DNA from: an uncultured Clostridia bacterium
GTDB lineage: Bacteria; Bacillota; Clostridia; Oscillospirales; Oscillospiraceae
NCBI GenBank assembly: GCA_932222125.1
Contig: CAKNZJ010000038.1
Span: forward strand, 11,950-75,949
Length of the DNA: 64,000 nt
Direction of reading: 5' to 3'
Below, in pieces: positions 34,687 through 44,640 of the stretch. Below the pieces are notes generated by a model. That model saw nothing but the letters and a program-made list of their open reading frames with translations, did no database searches and was not told the DNA's origin. The translations under genes were made by a program, and so were the position numbers. How positions within the stretch are numbered: position 1 is the first letter of the stretch; each line of letters opens with the position of its first letter.

Positions 34687-35454
34687 ATGACCCATGCCAT
34701 TGAATTTCACCATGTGAGCAAAAAATTTAAGGGAACAAGCTACCACGCCGTAGACCACGTGAGCCTGGATATTAAAGAAGGGGACTTTGTCACTATTCTC
34801 GGGCCCTCCGGTTGCGGAAAAACCACCTTATTGAAGATGGTTAACCGGCTGTATGAGCCAAACGAGGGGCGCATCCTCCTGTTTGGTGAGGACATCAGCA
34901 CAGTAGATGTGGTACAGGTACGCCGGCGCATCGGGTATGTCATTCAGCAGGTCGGGCTGTTTCCACACCTCACCATCGGAGAAAATATTGCCGTTGTCCC
35001 CAAACTCCTCCGATGGGACAGGGAAATCATTGACGCTCGGGTGGATGAGCTGTTATCCATGATTGGTCTAGACCCTGCGGAATTTAAGCGCAGATATCCC
35101 GCCCAGCTCTCCGGCGGCCAGCAGCAGCGGGTAGGTCTGGCGCGGGCTCTGGCAGCAGATCCTAAGATCATGCTGCTGGACGAACCCTTTGGCGCCATTG
35201 ACGCCATCACCCGCACCAATCTACAAGAGGAACTTTTGGCACTCCATCGGAGGATGGCCAAAACCTTTTTATTCGTCACCCATGACATTGAGGAGGCCTT
35301 TCGATTGGGAGATCGAGTCATCGTTATGAATCAGGGCAAGATTGTACAATTTGACACTCCAAGAAATATTGTCCTGCACCCTATGGACGAGTTTGTCCGC
35401 TCATTGGTGGCCTCAGCCCGGGCAAAAGAACAGTTTTGGGAGCAATTCTCATGA
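34687..35454 (+). CDS. opuCA: Osmoprotectant ABC transporter ATP-binding protein
   Basis: 255-residue ATPase of the betaine/choline/carnitine class. Walker A GPSGCGKTTL, Q-loop IQQVGLFPH, signature LSGGQQQRVG, Walker B IMLLDEPFGAID and H-loop THD are intact. The C-terminal pair of CBS domains that sense ionic strength in longer OpuCA/OpuA proteins is missing. Its stop overlaps the next permease start (ATGA). Confidence 0.93.
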   Translation: MTHAIEFHHVSKKFKGTSYHAVDHVSLDIKEGDFVTILGPSGCGKTTLLKMVNRLYEPNEGRILLFGEDISTVDVVQVRRRIGYVIQQVGLFPHLTIGENIAVVPKLLRWDREIIDARVDELLSMIGLDPAEFKRRYPAQLSGGQQQRVGLARALAADPKIMLLDEPFGAIDAITRTNLQEELLALHRRMAKTFLFVTHDIEEAFRLGDRVIVMNQGKIVQFDTPRNIVLHPMDEFVRSLVASARAKEQFWEQFS

Positions 35455-36083
35455 TTGATTACATCGTCAGATACCACAACAAACTGCTGACTGCTACATG
35501 GGAGCATCTACAGCTGGTACTGGTTGCCATGGCCGCCTCCTTGATTATTGCCGCCGGATTGACGCTGCTTTGTAGTTACTCCAAGCCGGCGGCAAGGGTG
35601 GTGTTGGGTCTGTTTTCCATGATCTACTCCATTCCCAGCCTGGCCATGTTCGCCCTGCTCATCCCGGTCACCGGATTAGGGTTTACCACAGCCGTGGTGA
35701 CTCTTACCATCTACAATCAATACCTGCTGCTGAGAAACTTTCTCACTGGACTGAATGAAGTGGACAAGGCCATCGTGGAGTCTGCGGCAGGTATGGGAAT
35801 GAGCACCATGCAAATACTGGTAAAAATTCAACTACCCCTCTGCAAAAGAGCCCTGGTTGCCGGGATACGAATCGCTCTGGTCGCCACTGTGGGCATCGCC
35901 ACCATCGCCGCCTCCATCAACGCAGGTGGACTTGGAACGATTCTATTTGATGGGCTACGGACTATGAATGAGGCAAAGATCCTGTGGGGCAGCTTGTTGT
36001 CCGCACTGCTGGCCATTGTAATGGATGGGCTTTTGAGTTTTGTAGAAAAACGCGTGGCCCCCGGTGTTCCCGATCCAAGGTAA
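35451..36083 (+). CDS. Osmoprotectant ABC transporter permease
   Basis: 210-residue second permease (OpuCD/ProW type) with five to six helices and the cytoplasmic coupling loop ESAAGMGMSTMQILVKIQLP. The start at 35451 overlaps the ATPase stop; a TTG 15 bases earlier is less likely. Forms a heterodimer with the permease half of the fusion protein. Confidence 0.92.
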   Translation: MIDYIVRYHNKLLTATWEHLQLVLVAMAASLIIAAGLTLLCSYSKPAARVVLGLFSMIYSIPSLAMFALLIPVTGLGFTTAVVTLTIYNQYLLLRNFLTGLNEVDKAIVESAAGMGMSTMQILVKIQLPLCKRALVAGIRIALVATVGIATIAASINAGGLGTILFDGLRTMNEAKILWGSLLSALLAIVMDGLLSFVEKRVAPGVPDPR

Positions 36084-36132
36084 TCGCTGAGCGCCCCTGT
36101 CCTGGCCCATTGGGCAAGGACCCATGATGAGC

Positions 36133-36191
36133 AAACTATAAAGACACGGTGTGTCCCCATGATATGGGGACACACCGTGTCTTTATAGTTT
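36133..36191. terminator. 28-bp perfect hairpin between convergent opu and corA genes
   Basis: Arms 36133-36160 and 36164-36191 are perfectly complementary over 28 bases with a 3-base loop. Outer bases are AAACTATAAAG/CTTTATAGTTT, giving short U runs in both directions. Probable bidirectional terminator; unusually long. Confidence 0.75.
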
Positions 36192-36226
36192 TAAGATAAG
36201 CAATCAGGCGCCATGGCGATCCCACT

Positions 36227-37153
36227 CTAAAACAGATCCTTTTTTTTCAAAATGATGCCCACCGCCACAATAATGACTACCGACAGCAACAGAGGGAACC
36301 AGAAAAACTGCGCCAGAGGCAGACCATCCACATTCATGCCATAAAAGCTGAACACGATGTTGGGCACCGTCATGAGAATGGTGATGGAGGTAAGTACCTT
36401 CATAATCACATTCAGATTATTGGAGATGACCGAGGCAAAGGCATCCATCATCCCAGAGATAATGGATGAATATATCTGCGCCATCTCGATGGCCTGACGC
36501 ACCTCAATAAGCACATCCTCCAGCAGGTCATGATCCTCCTCATATAAAGTGACGATCCGCCCCCTGAGAATCTTCTCCAGTGTGACTTCGTTGGCCTTCA
36601 GCGAAGTGTTGAAGTAGACCAGGGACTTTTCCAGATCCAACAACTGGATGAGTTCCTTATTCCGCTGGGACTTGTACAGCTGCCGCTCCATATGGTTGTA
36701 GGTCTTGTCAATCTGCTTGAGGTATTGCAGATATCGCTTAGCCACCAACAGCAGAATATTTAAGATAAACCGGGTGCGCTGCTGTGTCCGCACATCCTTC
36801 ACCACCCCGGTCTGAAGATCCCGCACTACTGAGGTCTCCTTGAGGCAGACGGTAATGATGTGCCGGTCGGTTACGATAATGCCCATGGGCAGGGTGGAAT
36901 ATACCACTCCCGTATCATCCTTTTCCATGGCAGGGGTGTCCACAATAATCAGGGTATGGCCCTCCTCGCTGTCAATACGGGAGGTCTCCTCTTCGTCTAA
37001 GGCTGCCCGCAGAAAGGACGGCTCCACCTCTAGAGCAGAGGACATGGTGGCCAGCTCATCCTCGCTGGGATCAACCAGGTTGACCCAGCATCCATCCTCC
37101 ACACCGTGCAGCTTGGTCATCTTTCCATCCACTGTCTTATGAATATTTAGCAT
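36227..37153 (-). CDS. corA: CorA-family magnesium/divalent cation transporter
   Basis: 308-residue protein with a large cytoplasmic N-terminal domain, a long stalk helix, and two C-terminal membrane helices joined by the selectivity motif YGMN (SFYGMNVDGLP). It ends with a basic KKKD tail as in the family. Forms a pentameric channel for Mg2+ (or Co2+/Ni2+). The ATG at 37153 is chosen because homology begins there; the frame is open to 37306 but that part is leader. Confidence 0.92.
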   Translation of the reverse strand: MLNIHKTVDGKMTKLHGVEDGCWVNLVDPSEDELATMSSALEVEPSFLRAALDEEETSRIDSEEGHTLIIVDTPAMEKDDTGVVYSTLPMGIIVTDRHIITVCLKETSVVRDLQTGVVKDVRTQQRTRFILNILLLVAKRYLQYLKQIDKTYNHMERQLYKSQRNKELIQLLDLEKSLVYFNTSLKANEVTLEKILRGRIVTLYEEDHDLLEDVLIEVRQAIEMAQIYSSIISGMMDAFASVISNNLNVIMKVLTSITILMTVPNIVFSFYGMNVDGLPLAQFFWFPLLLSVVIIVAVGIILKKKDLF

Positions 37154-37504
37154 GGACCTTTGCTCCCTTCCCAAATCATCTGCGGCGCAGCTCCTCATAA
37201 ACCGAGCCCACCACGGCTCTGAAACTTGCGCAAGTCCCATCGGTTGGCCCGGATGGACCACCGGCAGGTCAACTAGGTGCCGTATGTACACGGCAAGCCC
37301 CTCCACTGCACACTTGATCTGTCCCTATAATTACAATAGGAGACCACAGGACAACGGACACGGGGCATGGGAACAAACATTAGCCTCAGCCAACGCGCCG
37401 TAATCAGAATGTAGAACTTCGACCGGTTGGATCACCTGTCACGACGCATCTCACTTCCTTTCCCTGTCATCCAGCTGTTATCACACCGTATTATCTCAAG
37501 CGTT
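37154..37504 (-). promoter_or_regulatory. Long 5' leader of corA
   Basis: About 345 bases between the promoter and corA with several potential hairpins (for example around GCCGTGTACATACGGC). I could not match it to the M-box or another Mg2+-responsive leader, though such control would be expected for this gene. Confidence 0.35.
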
Positions 37505-37533
37505 ATTATAGCTTTATCCCGCTCTAATTGCAA
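37505..37533 (-). promoter_or_regulatory. Promoter of corA
   Basis: Minus strand TTGCAA (37533-37528), 17-base spacer, perfect TATAAT (37510-37505). It runs back to back with the addB promoter. Confidence 0.7.
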
Positions 37534-37554
37534 GGCAAACTTTCCGCCTGACCA

Positions 37555-37583
37555 TTGCCCCATGGAGCCCCATTTGATATAAT
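37555..37583 (+). promoter_or_regulatory. Promoter of addB-addA
   Basis: TTGCCC (37555-37560), 17-base spacer, perfect TATAAT (37578-37583), 39 bases before addB. Confidence 0.7.
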
Positions 37584-37621
37584 ACGACAAAGAACAGCCA
37601 TGTTGAAAGGAGGGGATGGAC

Positions 37622-40600
37622 ATGCTTACCCTGCTATATGCCCGAGGAGGACAGTGCGTCCGCCGGGAATTGCTGGAGCGGATGGGCCGGTGCAGCGCCA
37701 CGCGTAAATTGCTCATCACGCCGGAGCAATACTCCCATGAGAGCGAACGAGCTATGTGCGCCATATTGGGCAATCGCGCCTGCCTCACCTGCGAGGTGCT
37801 GTCTTTCACCCGGTTGTCCGGGCGATTGGCCGACACCTATGGGGGCGCAGCCACCCCCATGTTGGATGCGGGGGGAAGAATGCTGCTGATGTATGCCGCT
37901 CTGCGACAGGTGGCGGATTCCCTTACCATGTACCGCGCCCCCTCTCGAAAGCCTTCCTTTCTCACCGGGCTGCTGGCCACAGTAGACGAATGCAAAAGCT
38001 ACCAAGTGACCCCCGAGGCGCTGATCCAGGCCGGCCAGGAGCTGGAAGGACGTCAGGGAGACAAGTGCCGGGATTTGGGATTAATCTACTCCGCCTATCA
38101 ATCCTTGGAATCTCAAGCCGCTGCCGACCCACAAGGGCGCCTTGACCGGCTAGCCAAGCAGCTGGAACAAACCCACTGGGGAGCAGGGATGGCATTTTTC
38201 GTCCACGGCTTCACTGACTTTACCCCACAGGAGGAGCAGGTATTAAAGGTATTGATGTGCCAAGGCCCTGTCACGGTATCCCTTTTGTGTGATCCGGAGA
38301 ATGACCCTACCGGCATTTTCCTGCCCGCCCTGCGCACTGCCCGGCGGTTGTCCCGCCTTGCCAAACAAAACGGCGTTCCCATCCAAGAGGAACAACTCGC
38401 CCGCCCCACAGCTCGTCATCCCTCCTTGGTCTTTTTAGAGCAGCACCTGTTTGGTCCCCTTCCCTCCACTCCCTGGAGCGGCCAATGCGCTGTCACCCGG
38501 GTGCAGGCCGCTACTCCCCGACAGGAGGTGGAATGGTGTGCCGCCGAGGTCTTGCGCTTGCTCCGGGATGAGCATTACCGCTGCCGAGATATTGCTGTAT
38601 GTGCCCGCAGGCTGGATGGCTATGGGGAACTGATCGACAGCATATTTCCCCAATACGGCATCCCCACCTTCTTAAGCGCCATGACTGATGTGTTGCAAAA
38701 ACCGGTGCTGGCACTGGTTACATCCGCCCTGGCCGCTGTAGCGGAGGATTACCCCTATGAGGAAATGTTTCGTTATCTGAAAACCGGCCTCACCGGGCTG
38801 ACAGAGGAGGAACGGGATCTACTGGAAAACTATGTCCTCACCTGGGATCTCCGGGGCAGCGCCTGGACTCGGAAGGCTCCTTGGAATATGCATCCGGCGG
38901 GCTACGGGCAAAAGCTCACCCCTAAGGATCAGGCCCTGCTGAACCGGTTGGACGCCATCCGCCGCCGGGTCATCGCCCCTCTGGAACAGCTGCGCCGGAC
39001 TGAGGACAAAACCGGACGAGGTCTGGCTATGACCCTATATCAACTGTTGGAGGACATCGGCCTGCCCGCCCGGCTGACCCAACGGGCTTGCGCCCTCGAG
39101 GTTCGGGGAGATCTTGACACCGCCGCCCAATACCGGCAGCTTTGGGGTATTCTTGTGGGCGGCCTGGAGCAGTGCGCCCTGCTGCTGGAACACACTGAAT
39201 TAGAATTAGATGAGTTCTCCAGGCTGTTCTCCCTGGCCCTATCCCAATATGATGTGGGTTCCATCCCCGTCTCTCTAGACCGTGTGACGATCGGGGAGGC
39301 CCCCCGGATGGCCCACCGGGAGACCAAGATACTTTTCCTCCTCGGCGCGGACAGTGGCTCTCTTCCTGATTGTACCCCCTCTCCGGGCCTATTCTCTGAT
39401 CAGGACCGGGATGCGCTGGCCCTACAGGAGGTGGAGCTGGCCCCAAAACAGGAGGACAAGCTCCGCCGGGAGATGACCATTGCCTACGAGACCTGTGTCC
39501 GCCCCAGCCAACGTCTCTATCTCAGCTATGCCACCGGGTCCGGCGGAGAAGGACGCACCCCCTGCTTTTTGTGGGACCGCTTGGCAGCGCTGTTCCCTGA
39601 CAGTCCGGCGGTGGACGGCCCGGGCCCAGCCGCCCGCCTAGCCGCCCCTGACCCAGCCTTGGAGCTGGCGGGACACAGCCCCGCCCTGGCCGCTGCGCTG
39701 AAAACCATCCCCGCCCTTCTTCTGCGGGTGGAGCGGCTGGAGCAAGCCGCTGCTTGGCGGCGGGGCGCACTCTCTCCCGCGGCGGTCCGCACCCTATTCG
39801 GCCCAGTGGTGCCCATGTCTGCCACCAAGCTGGATCTGTATAACTCCTGTCACTTCAGCCATTTTCTCCGTTACGGCCTGGATGCCAAACCCCGGCAACG
39901 GGCTCAATTCCGCCCCACCGACTATGGCACCTTTGTCCATGACGTGTTGGAGCATGTCCTGAAAGCTGCCAAAGAATACAACATTCCTCTGGACGATCAG
40001 CAGGCTATGGGCCAGTTGGCCCAGAAAGCGGCGGACCGCTACGAGGCGGAGACCCTGGCCGGATTGGAGGGGGAGAGCGCCCGGTTCCGATACCTCTTTC
40101 ATCGCATGAAGCAGTCTGCCCTGGCGGTGGCTGCGAGCGTGACCCAGGAACTAGCGGTATCTCAGTTCTCCCCCGCCGCCTTTGAGCTTGGATTTGGTCA
40201 GGGCAAACCCCTCCCCCCAGTAGAGACGGAACAAGGGGTGCGCCTGAGTCTCACCGGCTTCCTAGATCGGGTGGACCATTGGCTCCACAACGGCAAGCGC
40301 TATATCCGGGTGGTGGACTACAAGACAGGGAAAAAGAGCTTTGACTTCAGTGATATAGCCGATGGACGCGGCCTGCAAATGTTGCTTTACCTCTTTGCTC
40401 TCACCCGGCAGGGGCAGGCGCTACTTGGGCCGGAGGAATTAGTCCCTTCCGGTGTGCTGTACATCCCTGCCCGCAACCCGGTGGTGGACGGCCAGCGGGG
40501 TATGACCGATCAGGAGGTGCGCTCTGCCCAGAGCCGCTTGCTCCGCCGCCAAGGACTGATCCTGGATGATCCCATGGTGCTGGATGCCATGGAACCGGCA

Positions 40601-40912
40601 CAGGGTGAATATCGTTTCCTCCCGCTGGACAGCAGTGGAGACTGTCTCGTGACCCCATCCCAAATGGAACAATTAGATCGCTGTATTACCACTGCCCTAC
40701 AAAAGGCGGCTGGTCAGCTGGCTGCTGGCAACATTGATGCCGATCCCTACTGGAGAGACAGCCAGCACAACGCCTGCCGGTGGTGCGACTACCGTTCCGC
40801 CTGTCACTTTGAAGAAACCTGCGGAGACGTCCGGCGGTTCCGCCAGGGCATGAAAGCCAGCGAGTTTTGGCAGTGGCTGGCCCAACAAGAGGAGGAATCA
40901 CATGGCCATTGA
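37622..40912 (+). CDS. addB: ATP-dependent helicase/nuclease subunit B
   Basis: AddAB resects double-strand breaks for recombination. 1096 aa, normal size. The C-terminal RecB-type nuclease has the DYK catalytic motif (RVVDYKTGKKSF). The Fe-S cluster ligands are one Cys near NSCHFSHFLRYG and CRWCDYRSAC at the end (CxxCx5C). The N-terminal Walker A that many AddB proteins keep is lost here (YARGGQCVRREL lacks GK-S/T). The ATG at 37622 has eight-base spacing from AGGAGG; the ATG at 37616 is too close. Confidence 0.94.
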   Translation: MLTLLYARGGQCVRRELLERMGRCSATRKLLITPEQYSHESERAMCAILGNRACLTCEVLSFTRLSGRLADTYGGAATPMLDAGGRMLLMYAALRQVADSLTMYRAPSRKPSFLTGLLATVDECKSYQVTPEALIQAGQELEGRQGDKCRDLGLIYSAYQSLESQAAADPQGRLDRLAKQLEQTHWGAGMAFFVHGFTDFTPQEEQVLKVLMCQGPVTVSLLCDPENDPTGIFLPALRTARRLSRLAKQNGVPIQEEQLARPTARHPSLVFLEQHLFGPLPSTPWSGQCAVTRVQAATPRQEVEWCAAEVLRLLRDEHYRCRDIAVCARRLDGYGELIDSIFPQYGIPTFLSAMTDVLQKPVLALVTSALAAVAEDYPYEEMFRYLKTGLTGLTEEERDLLENYVLTWDLRGSAWTRKAPWNMHPAGYGQKLTPKDQALLNRLDAIRRRVIAPLEQLRRTEDKTGRGLAMTLYQLLEDIGLPARLTQRACALEVRGDLDTAAQYRQLWGILVGGLEQCALLLEHTELELDEFSRLFSLALSQYDVGSIPVSLDRVTIGEAPRMAHRETKILFLLGADSGSLPDCTPSPGLFSDQDRDALALQEVELAPKQEDKLRREMTIAYETCVRPSQRLYLSYATGSGGEGRTPCFLWDRLAALFPDSPAVDGPGPAARLAAPDPALELAGHSPALAAALKTIPALLLRVERLEQAAAWRRGALSPAAVRTLFGPVVPMSATKLDLYNSCHFSHFLRYGLDAKPRQRAQFRPTDYGTFVHDVLEHVLKAAKEYNIPLDDQQAMGQLAQKAADRYEAETLAGLEGESARFRYLFHRMKQSALAVAASVTQELAVSQFSPAAFELGFGQGKPLPPVETEQGVRLSLTGFLDRVDHWLHNGKRYIRVVDYKTGKKSFDFSDIADGRGLQMLLYLFALTRQGQALLGPEELVPSGVLYIPARNPVVDGQRGMTDQEVRSAQSRLLRRQGLILDDPMVLDAMEPAQGEYRFLPLDSSGDCLVTPSQMEQLDRCITTALQKAAGQLAAGNIDADPYWRDSQHNACRWCDYRSACHFEETCGDVRRFRQGMKASEFWQWLAQQEEESHGH

Positions 40913-43900
40913 GCTGACAAAAGAACAGCGCGCCGCAGTGGAAAATCGGGGCGGCAGTCTACTGGTAGCCGCCGCCGCCGGATCGGGCAAAACCCGGGTG
41001 CTCGTGGAGCGGCTCATGAGTTATGTGGAGCAGGGGGATGACATTGATCAATTTTTGGTAATCACCTTTACCAACACCGCCGCCGCTGAGTTGCGGGACC
41101 GCATCGCCGCTGCCCTCCACAGCCGTCTGGCTATCCGGCCCGAAGACCGCCACTTGCGGCGCAACGCCACGCTAGTGTACAAGGCCCACATCTGCACCAT
41201 CGACGCCTTCTGTCTGGACCTGCTCCGTCAATGGGGACATCTCGTCCAGTTGGATCCGGATTTTCGCCTGTGTGATGAGCCGGAGGGAGCTGAGCTTCGC
41301 CAGCGGGCGCTGGAAGAAGTGCTGGAGGATCGCTATGCCAACATCCAAAGGGATATCCCCTTTTCCTCCTTGGTGGATGCCCTAGCCGGTGAGCGAGATG
41401 ATCAAACTCTGGAGGAGGTTGTGCTGGATATACACAGCCGGGTCCAGGCTCAAACCGATCCACAGAACTGGCTGTTAGAGCGCAGGAAGGATTTTGACAT
41501 CCCGGATGGATCCGCCCCAGAGAACACGCCCTGGGGCCGTCTGCTGATGAATGACGCCCAATCCCTTGTCAACTATTGGCGGGATGCTCTGTCCACCCTC
41601 AACCACGAGGCCGACAGCGATCCCTTGCTGGGGCGAAACTATGGGCCTAGCCTTCTCCAGACCATCACCTCCCTAGAGGAATTGAGCGCCGCTTTCACAC
41701 AGGGCTGGGACAGGGCCGCCGCCTGCTTCCCCATTCCCTTTCCCAGGCCAGGGATGAAACGAGGGACGTGCAATGAAGCGCTGAAAATCCGCCTCAAGGC
41801 CAGGCGGGATCTTTGCAAAAGCCAGCTAAAGGCTCTAGCCGCCCGCTTCGATGTGTCCGGCCAACAGGCCATGGATGACCTGCGCGCCGTCGGCCCTGCC
41901 ATGACCGCCCTACTAGAGGTGGCCGCCCAATTTGACACAGCCTTTACCCTGTCCAAAAACCGCCGTCACCTTATTGACTTCAATGATGCAGAGCACCTGA
42001 GCGCCAAACTGCTCACCCAGTCAGATGGTTCACCCTCCCCCCTAGCCATGGATCTGGGAAAGCAGTACCGAGAGATCATGGTGGATGAATACCAGGACAC
42101 AAACGGCGTGCAAAACGCCATCTTTCACGCGCTGGCAGCCGCCAGCAACTTGTTTATGGTGGGAGACGTTAAGCAGTCCATCTACCGCTTCCGGCTTGCC
42201 GATCCAGCTATCTTTCTGGACAAGTACCGCCGGTTCCCTGCCGCCGAAAGAGCCCAGCCCGGCCAGAGCCGCAGGCTGCAGTTGTCTGCGAACTTCCGGT
42301 CCCGGCCAGAGATACTGGACGCAGTCAACTTCATCTTTCGCAATGTGATGACCCGATTGGTGGGCGAGCTAGACTATACACAGTCCGAAGCCCTGCACCC
42401 GGGGCGGGGGGACCTTCCTCCTGACAGCCGCTACCAGGTGGAACTAAACTGTGTGGACCTGTCGGCCCTTACCCCCGACAGTGAACGGGGCCGCCCAGAC
42501 AAAGATCTGGTGGAAGCCCAGGCCGTGGCCCAACGCATTCGCGAGCTGTTGGATAGTGGCCTTCCCATCGGAGGCCGCCCGGTACAAATGGGAGACATTG
42601 TCATCCTCCTGCGCTCCCCCAGTCCGGTACTGCCGCACTATGCCGCCGCCTTAGACGAGCAATCCATTCCCTGGTCTGCAGAGGGCGGCCGGGATTTCTT
42701 TGGCACCACAGAGATCGCGGTGACAATCTCGCTGCTCCAAGTGCTGGACAACCCGCGCCAAGATGTGCCTCTGCTATCTGTTCTGCGCTCTCCCCTATTC
42801 CACTTCTCCCCAGACCGCCTCTCCCAGCTCCGGGCGGCGGGCGAAGGCACAGTATATGACTGCCTTACAGCCGGGTCTGACCGGGGAGAGACGGACTGCG
42901 TCCAGTTCTTAAGCCTACTGCGCCAATTGAGAGATCTGGCAGCCGAGGAAAGCAGTCATCGCCTGCTGTCATATCTCTACCGGCAGCTGGATGTACCCGC
43001 CGTCTTCGCGGCTATGCCGGAGGGAGAGCTTCGCCGGACCAATCTGATGGCCCTCTACGATGAGGCCTGCCGCTTTGAAAGCAGCGGCCACCGTGGGCTG
43101 ATGGCCTTTTTGCTCCACCTGAGCCGAATGGCGGACAATGGCTTGACCATTCCGGTACCCGGAGGGGAGACAGGAGGGGTGCGCATCCTCTCTATCCACA
43201 AGGCCAAGGGATTGGAGTTTCCAGTGGTGTTCCTGTGCGGCTTAGAGCGCCGTTTTAACGAAGGCGATTCCCGCGCCACCATCCTATTTCACCCCCACCT
43301 GGGGCTTGGCCCTAAGCGCACCAACCGGGAGCGGATGCTCCGATACACCACCATCGCTCGAGATGGTGTGGCCCTTCAGCTTCGCCGACAGCTCCGGGCG
43401 GAGGAACTGCGCCTTCTCTATGTGGCCATGACCCGGGCAGAGCATAAACTGATCTTATTCACCGCCGTCAATGGCCGGGGCGGTATGCTATCCACCCTGG
43501 CCACCCAAGCTCAATGTCCGCCGCCGCCCAGACAGATGGCGGAGGCGGGCTCCATGGCCGATTGGATACTCACCCCCATCCTGTGCCGGGAGGACAGCGC
43601 GCCCCTGTGGGATGGATTGGAGTTTCCCCGCCCCCACCCGCCGGAGGAGCAGGGCAGGCCCTGGACAATCCGGCTGATTTCTGCCGCCCAGTTTGACGAA
43701 GGGCAGCACACCAGCCGCCAAGACAGCATACCAGCCGCTCCATCCCTTCCCCTGCCAGACGACCTCATTCAGCGGTTGAACTGGCACTACCCCCATATCC
43801 TGTCCGCCGACATCCCCTCAAAGCTCACCGCAACGCAGCTGAAAGGCCGGGACAAGGATCGGGAGGCGGCGGCAGATGGTGTTCCCCTTCGCCCCGCCCC

Positions 43901-44462
43901 GCTGGAGTCCTCCCTGCCCCATCCCGTCTTTGACGGGCAGCGGCCCCTCACCCAAGCTCAGCGGGGTACCGCCCTTCACATGGCCATGCAGTACCTGGAC
44001 TTTGCTAAAACAGACAGTCTGGAGCAGATTCAAGAGGAGATCGCCCGGTTGGTAACCCAGCAGTTTATCACCCCTCAGCAGGGGGAGGCAGTTCGTCCGT
44101 CAGACATCCTGTCCTTCTTCCGCTCCCCTCTGGGGCTGCGTCTGCGCCGGGCCGGCAAGGTGGAGCGAGAATTCAAATTCTCCTTGCTCGTACCCGCCCA
44201 TCAGTACTATCCTCAAATAGAGGAGAACGAGCAAGTGCTTCTTCAGGGCGTGGTGGACTGCTGGTTCATCGATGAGGATGGTCAAGCCACTGTTTTGGAC
44301 TTCAAAACCGACCGGGTCACCGAGGACACTGTGGCCGCGCGGGCCCAAGAGTACGGTCCCCAGCTGGAGGTGTACAGTCGGGCGCTGTCCGAGGCCGCTG
44401 GACTGCATGTGGCCCACCGGTATTTGTGGTTTTTCGCCCTGGGCCGGGAGGTCCCAATCTGA
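40902..44462 (+). CDS. addA: ATP-dependent helicase/nuclease subunit A
   Basis: 1186-residue UvrD-type 3'-5' helicase fused to a C-terminal nuclease. Walker A AAAAGSGKTRVLVERL, motif Ia TFTNTAAAELRDRI, Walker B VDEYQDTN, motif VI MTRAEHKL. The nuclease residues are seen in GVVDCW and LDFKTDRV. It overlaps addB by 11 bases behind AGGAGG, so the subunits are made together. Confidence 0.96.
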   Translation: MAIELTKEQRAAVENRGGSLLVAAAAGSGKTRVLVERLMSYVEQGDDIDQFLVITFTNTAAAELRDRIAAALHSRLAIRPEDRHLRRNATLVYKAHICTIDAFCLDLLRQWGHLVQLDPDFRLCDEPEGAELRQRALEEVLEDRYANIQRDIPFSSLVDALAGERDDQTLEEVVLDIHSRVQAQTDPQNWLLERRKDFDIPDGSAPENTPWGRLLMNDAQSLVNYWRDALSTLNHEADSDPLLGRNYGPSLLQTITSLEELSAAFTQGWDRAAACFPIPFPRPGMKRGTCNEALKIRLKARRDLCKSQLKALAARFDVSGQQAMDDLRAVGPAMTALLEVAAQFDTAFTLSKNRRHLIDFNDAEHLSAKLLTQSDGSPSPLAMDLGKQYREIMVDEYQDTNGVQNAIFHALAAASNLFMVGDVKQSIYRFRLADPAIFLDKYRRFPAAERAQPGQSRRLQLSANFRSRPEILDAVNFIFRNVMTRLVGELDYTQSEALHPGRGDLPPDSRYQVELNCVDLSALTPDSERGRPDKDLVEAQAVAQRIRELLDSGLPIGGRPVQMGDIVILLRSPSPVLPHYAAALDEQSIPWSAEGGRDFFGTTEIAVTISLLQVLDNPRQDVPLLSVLRSPLFHFSPDRLSQLRAAGEGTVYDCLTAGSDRGETDCVQFLSLLRQLRDLAAEESSHRLLSYLYRQLDVPAVFAAMPEGELRRTNLMALYDEACRFESSGHRGLMAFLLHLSRMADNGLTIPVPGGETGGVRILSIHKAKGLEFPVVFLCGLERRFNEGDSRATILFHPHLGLGPKRTNRERMLRYTTIARDGVALQLRRQLRAEELRLLYVAMTRAEHKLILFTAVNGRGGMLSTLATQAQCPPPPRQMAEAGSMADWILTPILCREDSAPLWDGLEFPRPHPPEEQGRPWTIRLISAAQFDEGQHTSRQDSIPAAPSLPLPDDLIQRLNWHYPHILSADIPSKLTATQLKGRDKDREAAADGVPLRPAPLESSLPHPVFDGQRPLTQAQRGTALHMAMQYLDFAKTDSLEQIQEEIARLVTQQFITPQQGEAVRPSDILSFFRSPLGLRLRRAGKVEREFKFSLLVPAHQYYPQIEENEQVLLQGVVDCWFIDEDGQATVLDFKTDRVTEDTVAARAQEYGPQLEVYSRALSEAAGLHVAHRYLWFFALGREVPI

Positions 44463-44543
44463 TGTGTTGCGGCACAAATATGAACGGTATCGCCCCGGCA
44501 AGAGGGCACAGACCGCCTACGTGGAAAAAAGTAAAAAAAAGCC

Positions 44544-44572
44544 TTGCATTTCTCCTTCGACCGTGATAAGAT
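44544..44572 (+). promoter_or_regulatory. Promoter of rpmE
   Basis: TTGCAT (44544-44549), 17-base spacer, TAAGAT (44567-44572), about 70 bases before rpmE. Confidence 0.65.
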
Positions 44573-44640
44573 ACATTTTGCATTTACAAGGGACTGTAGC
44601 ATCCCTGGGCTGTGAGTTCTGACAGAAAGAGGTGAATCCC

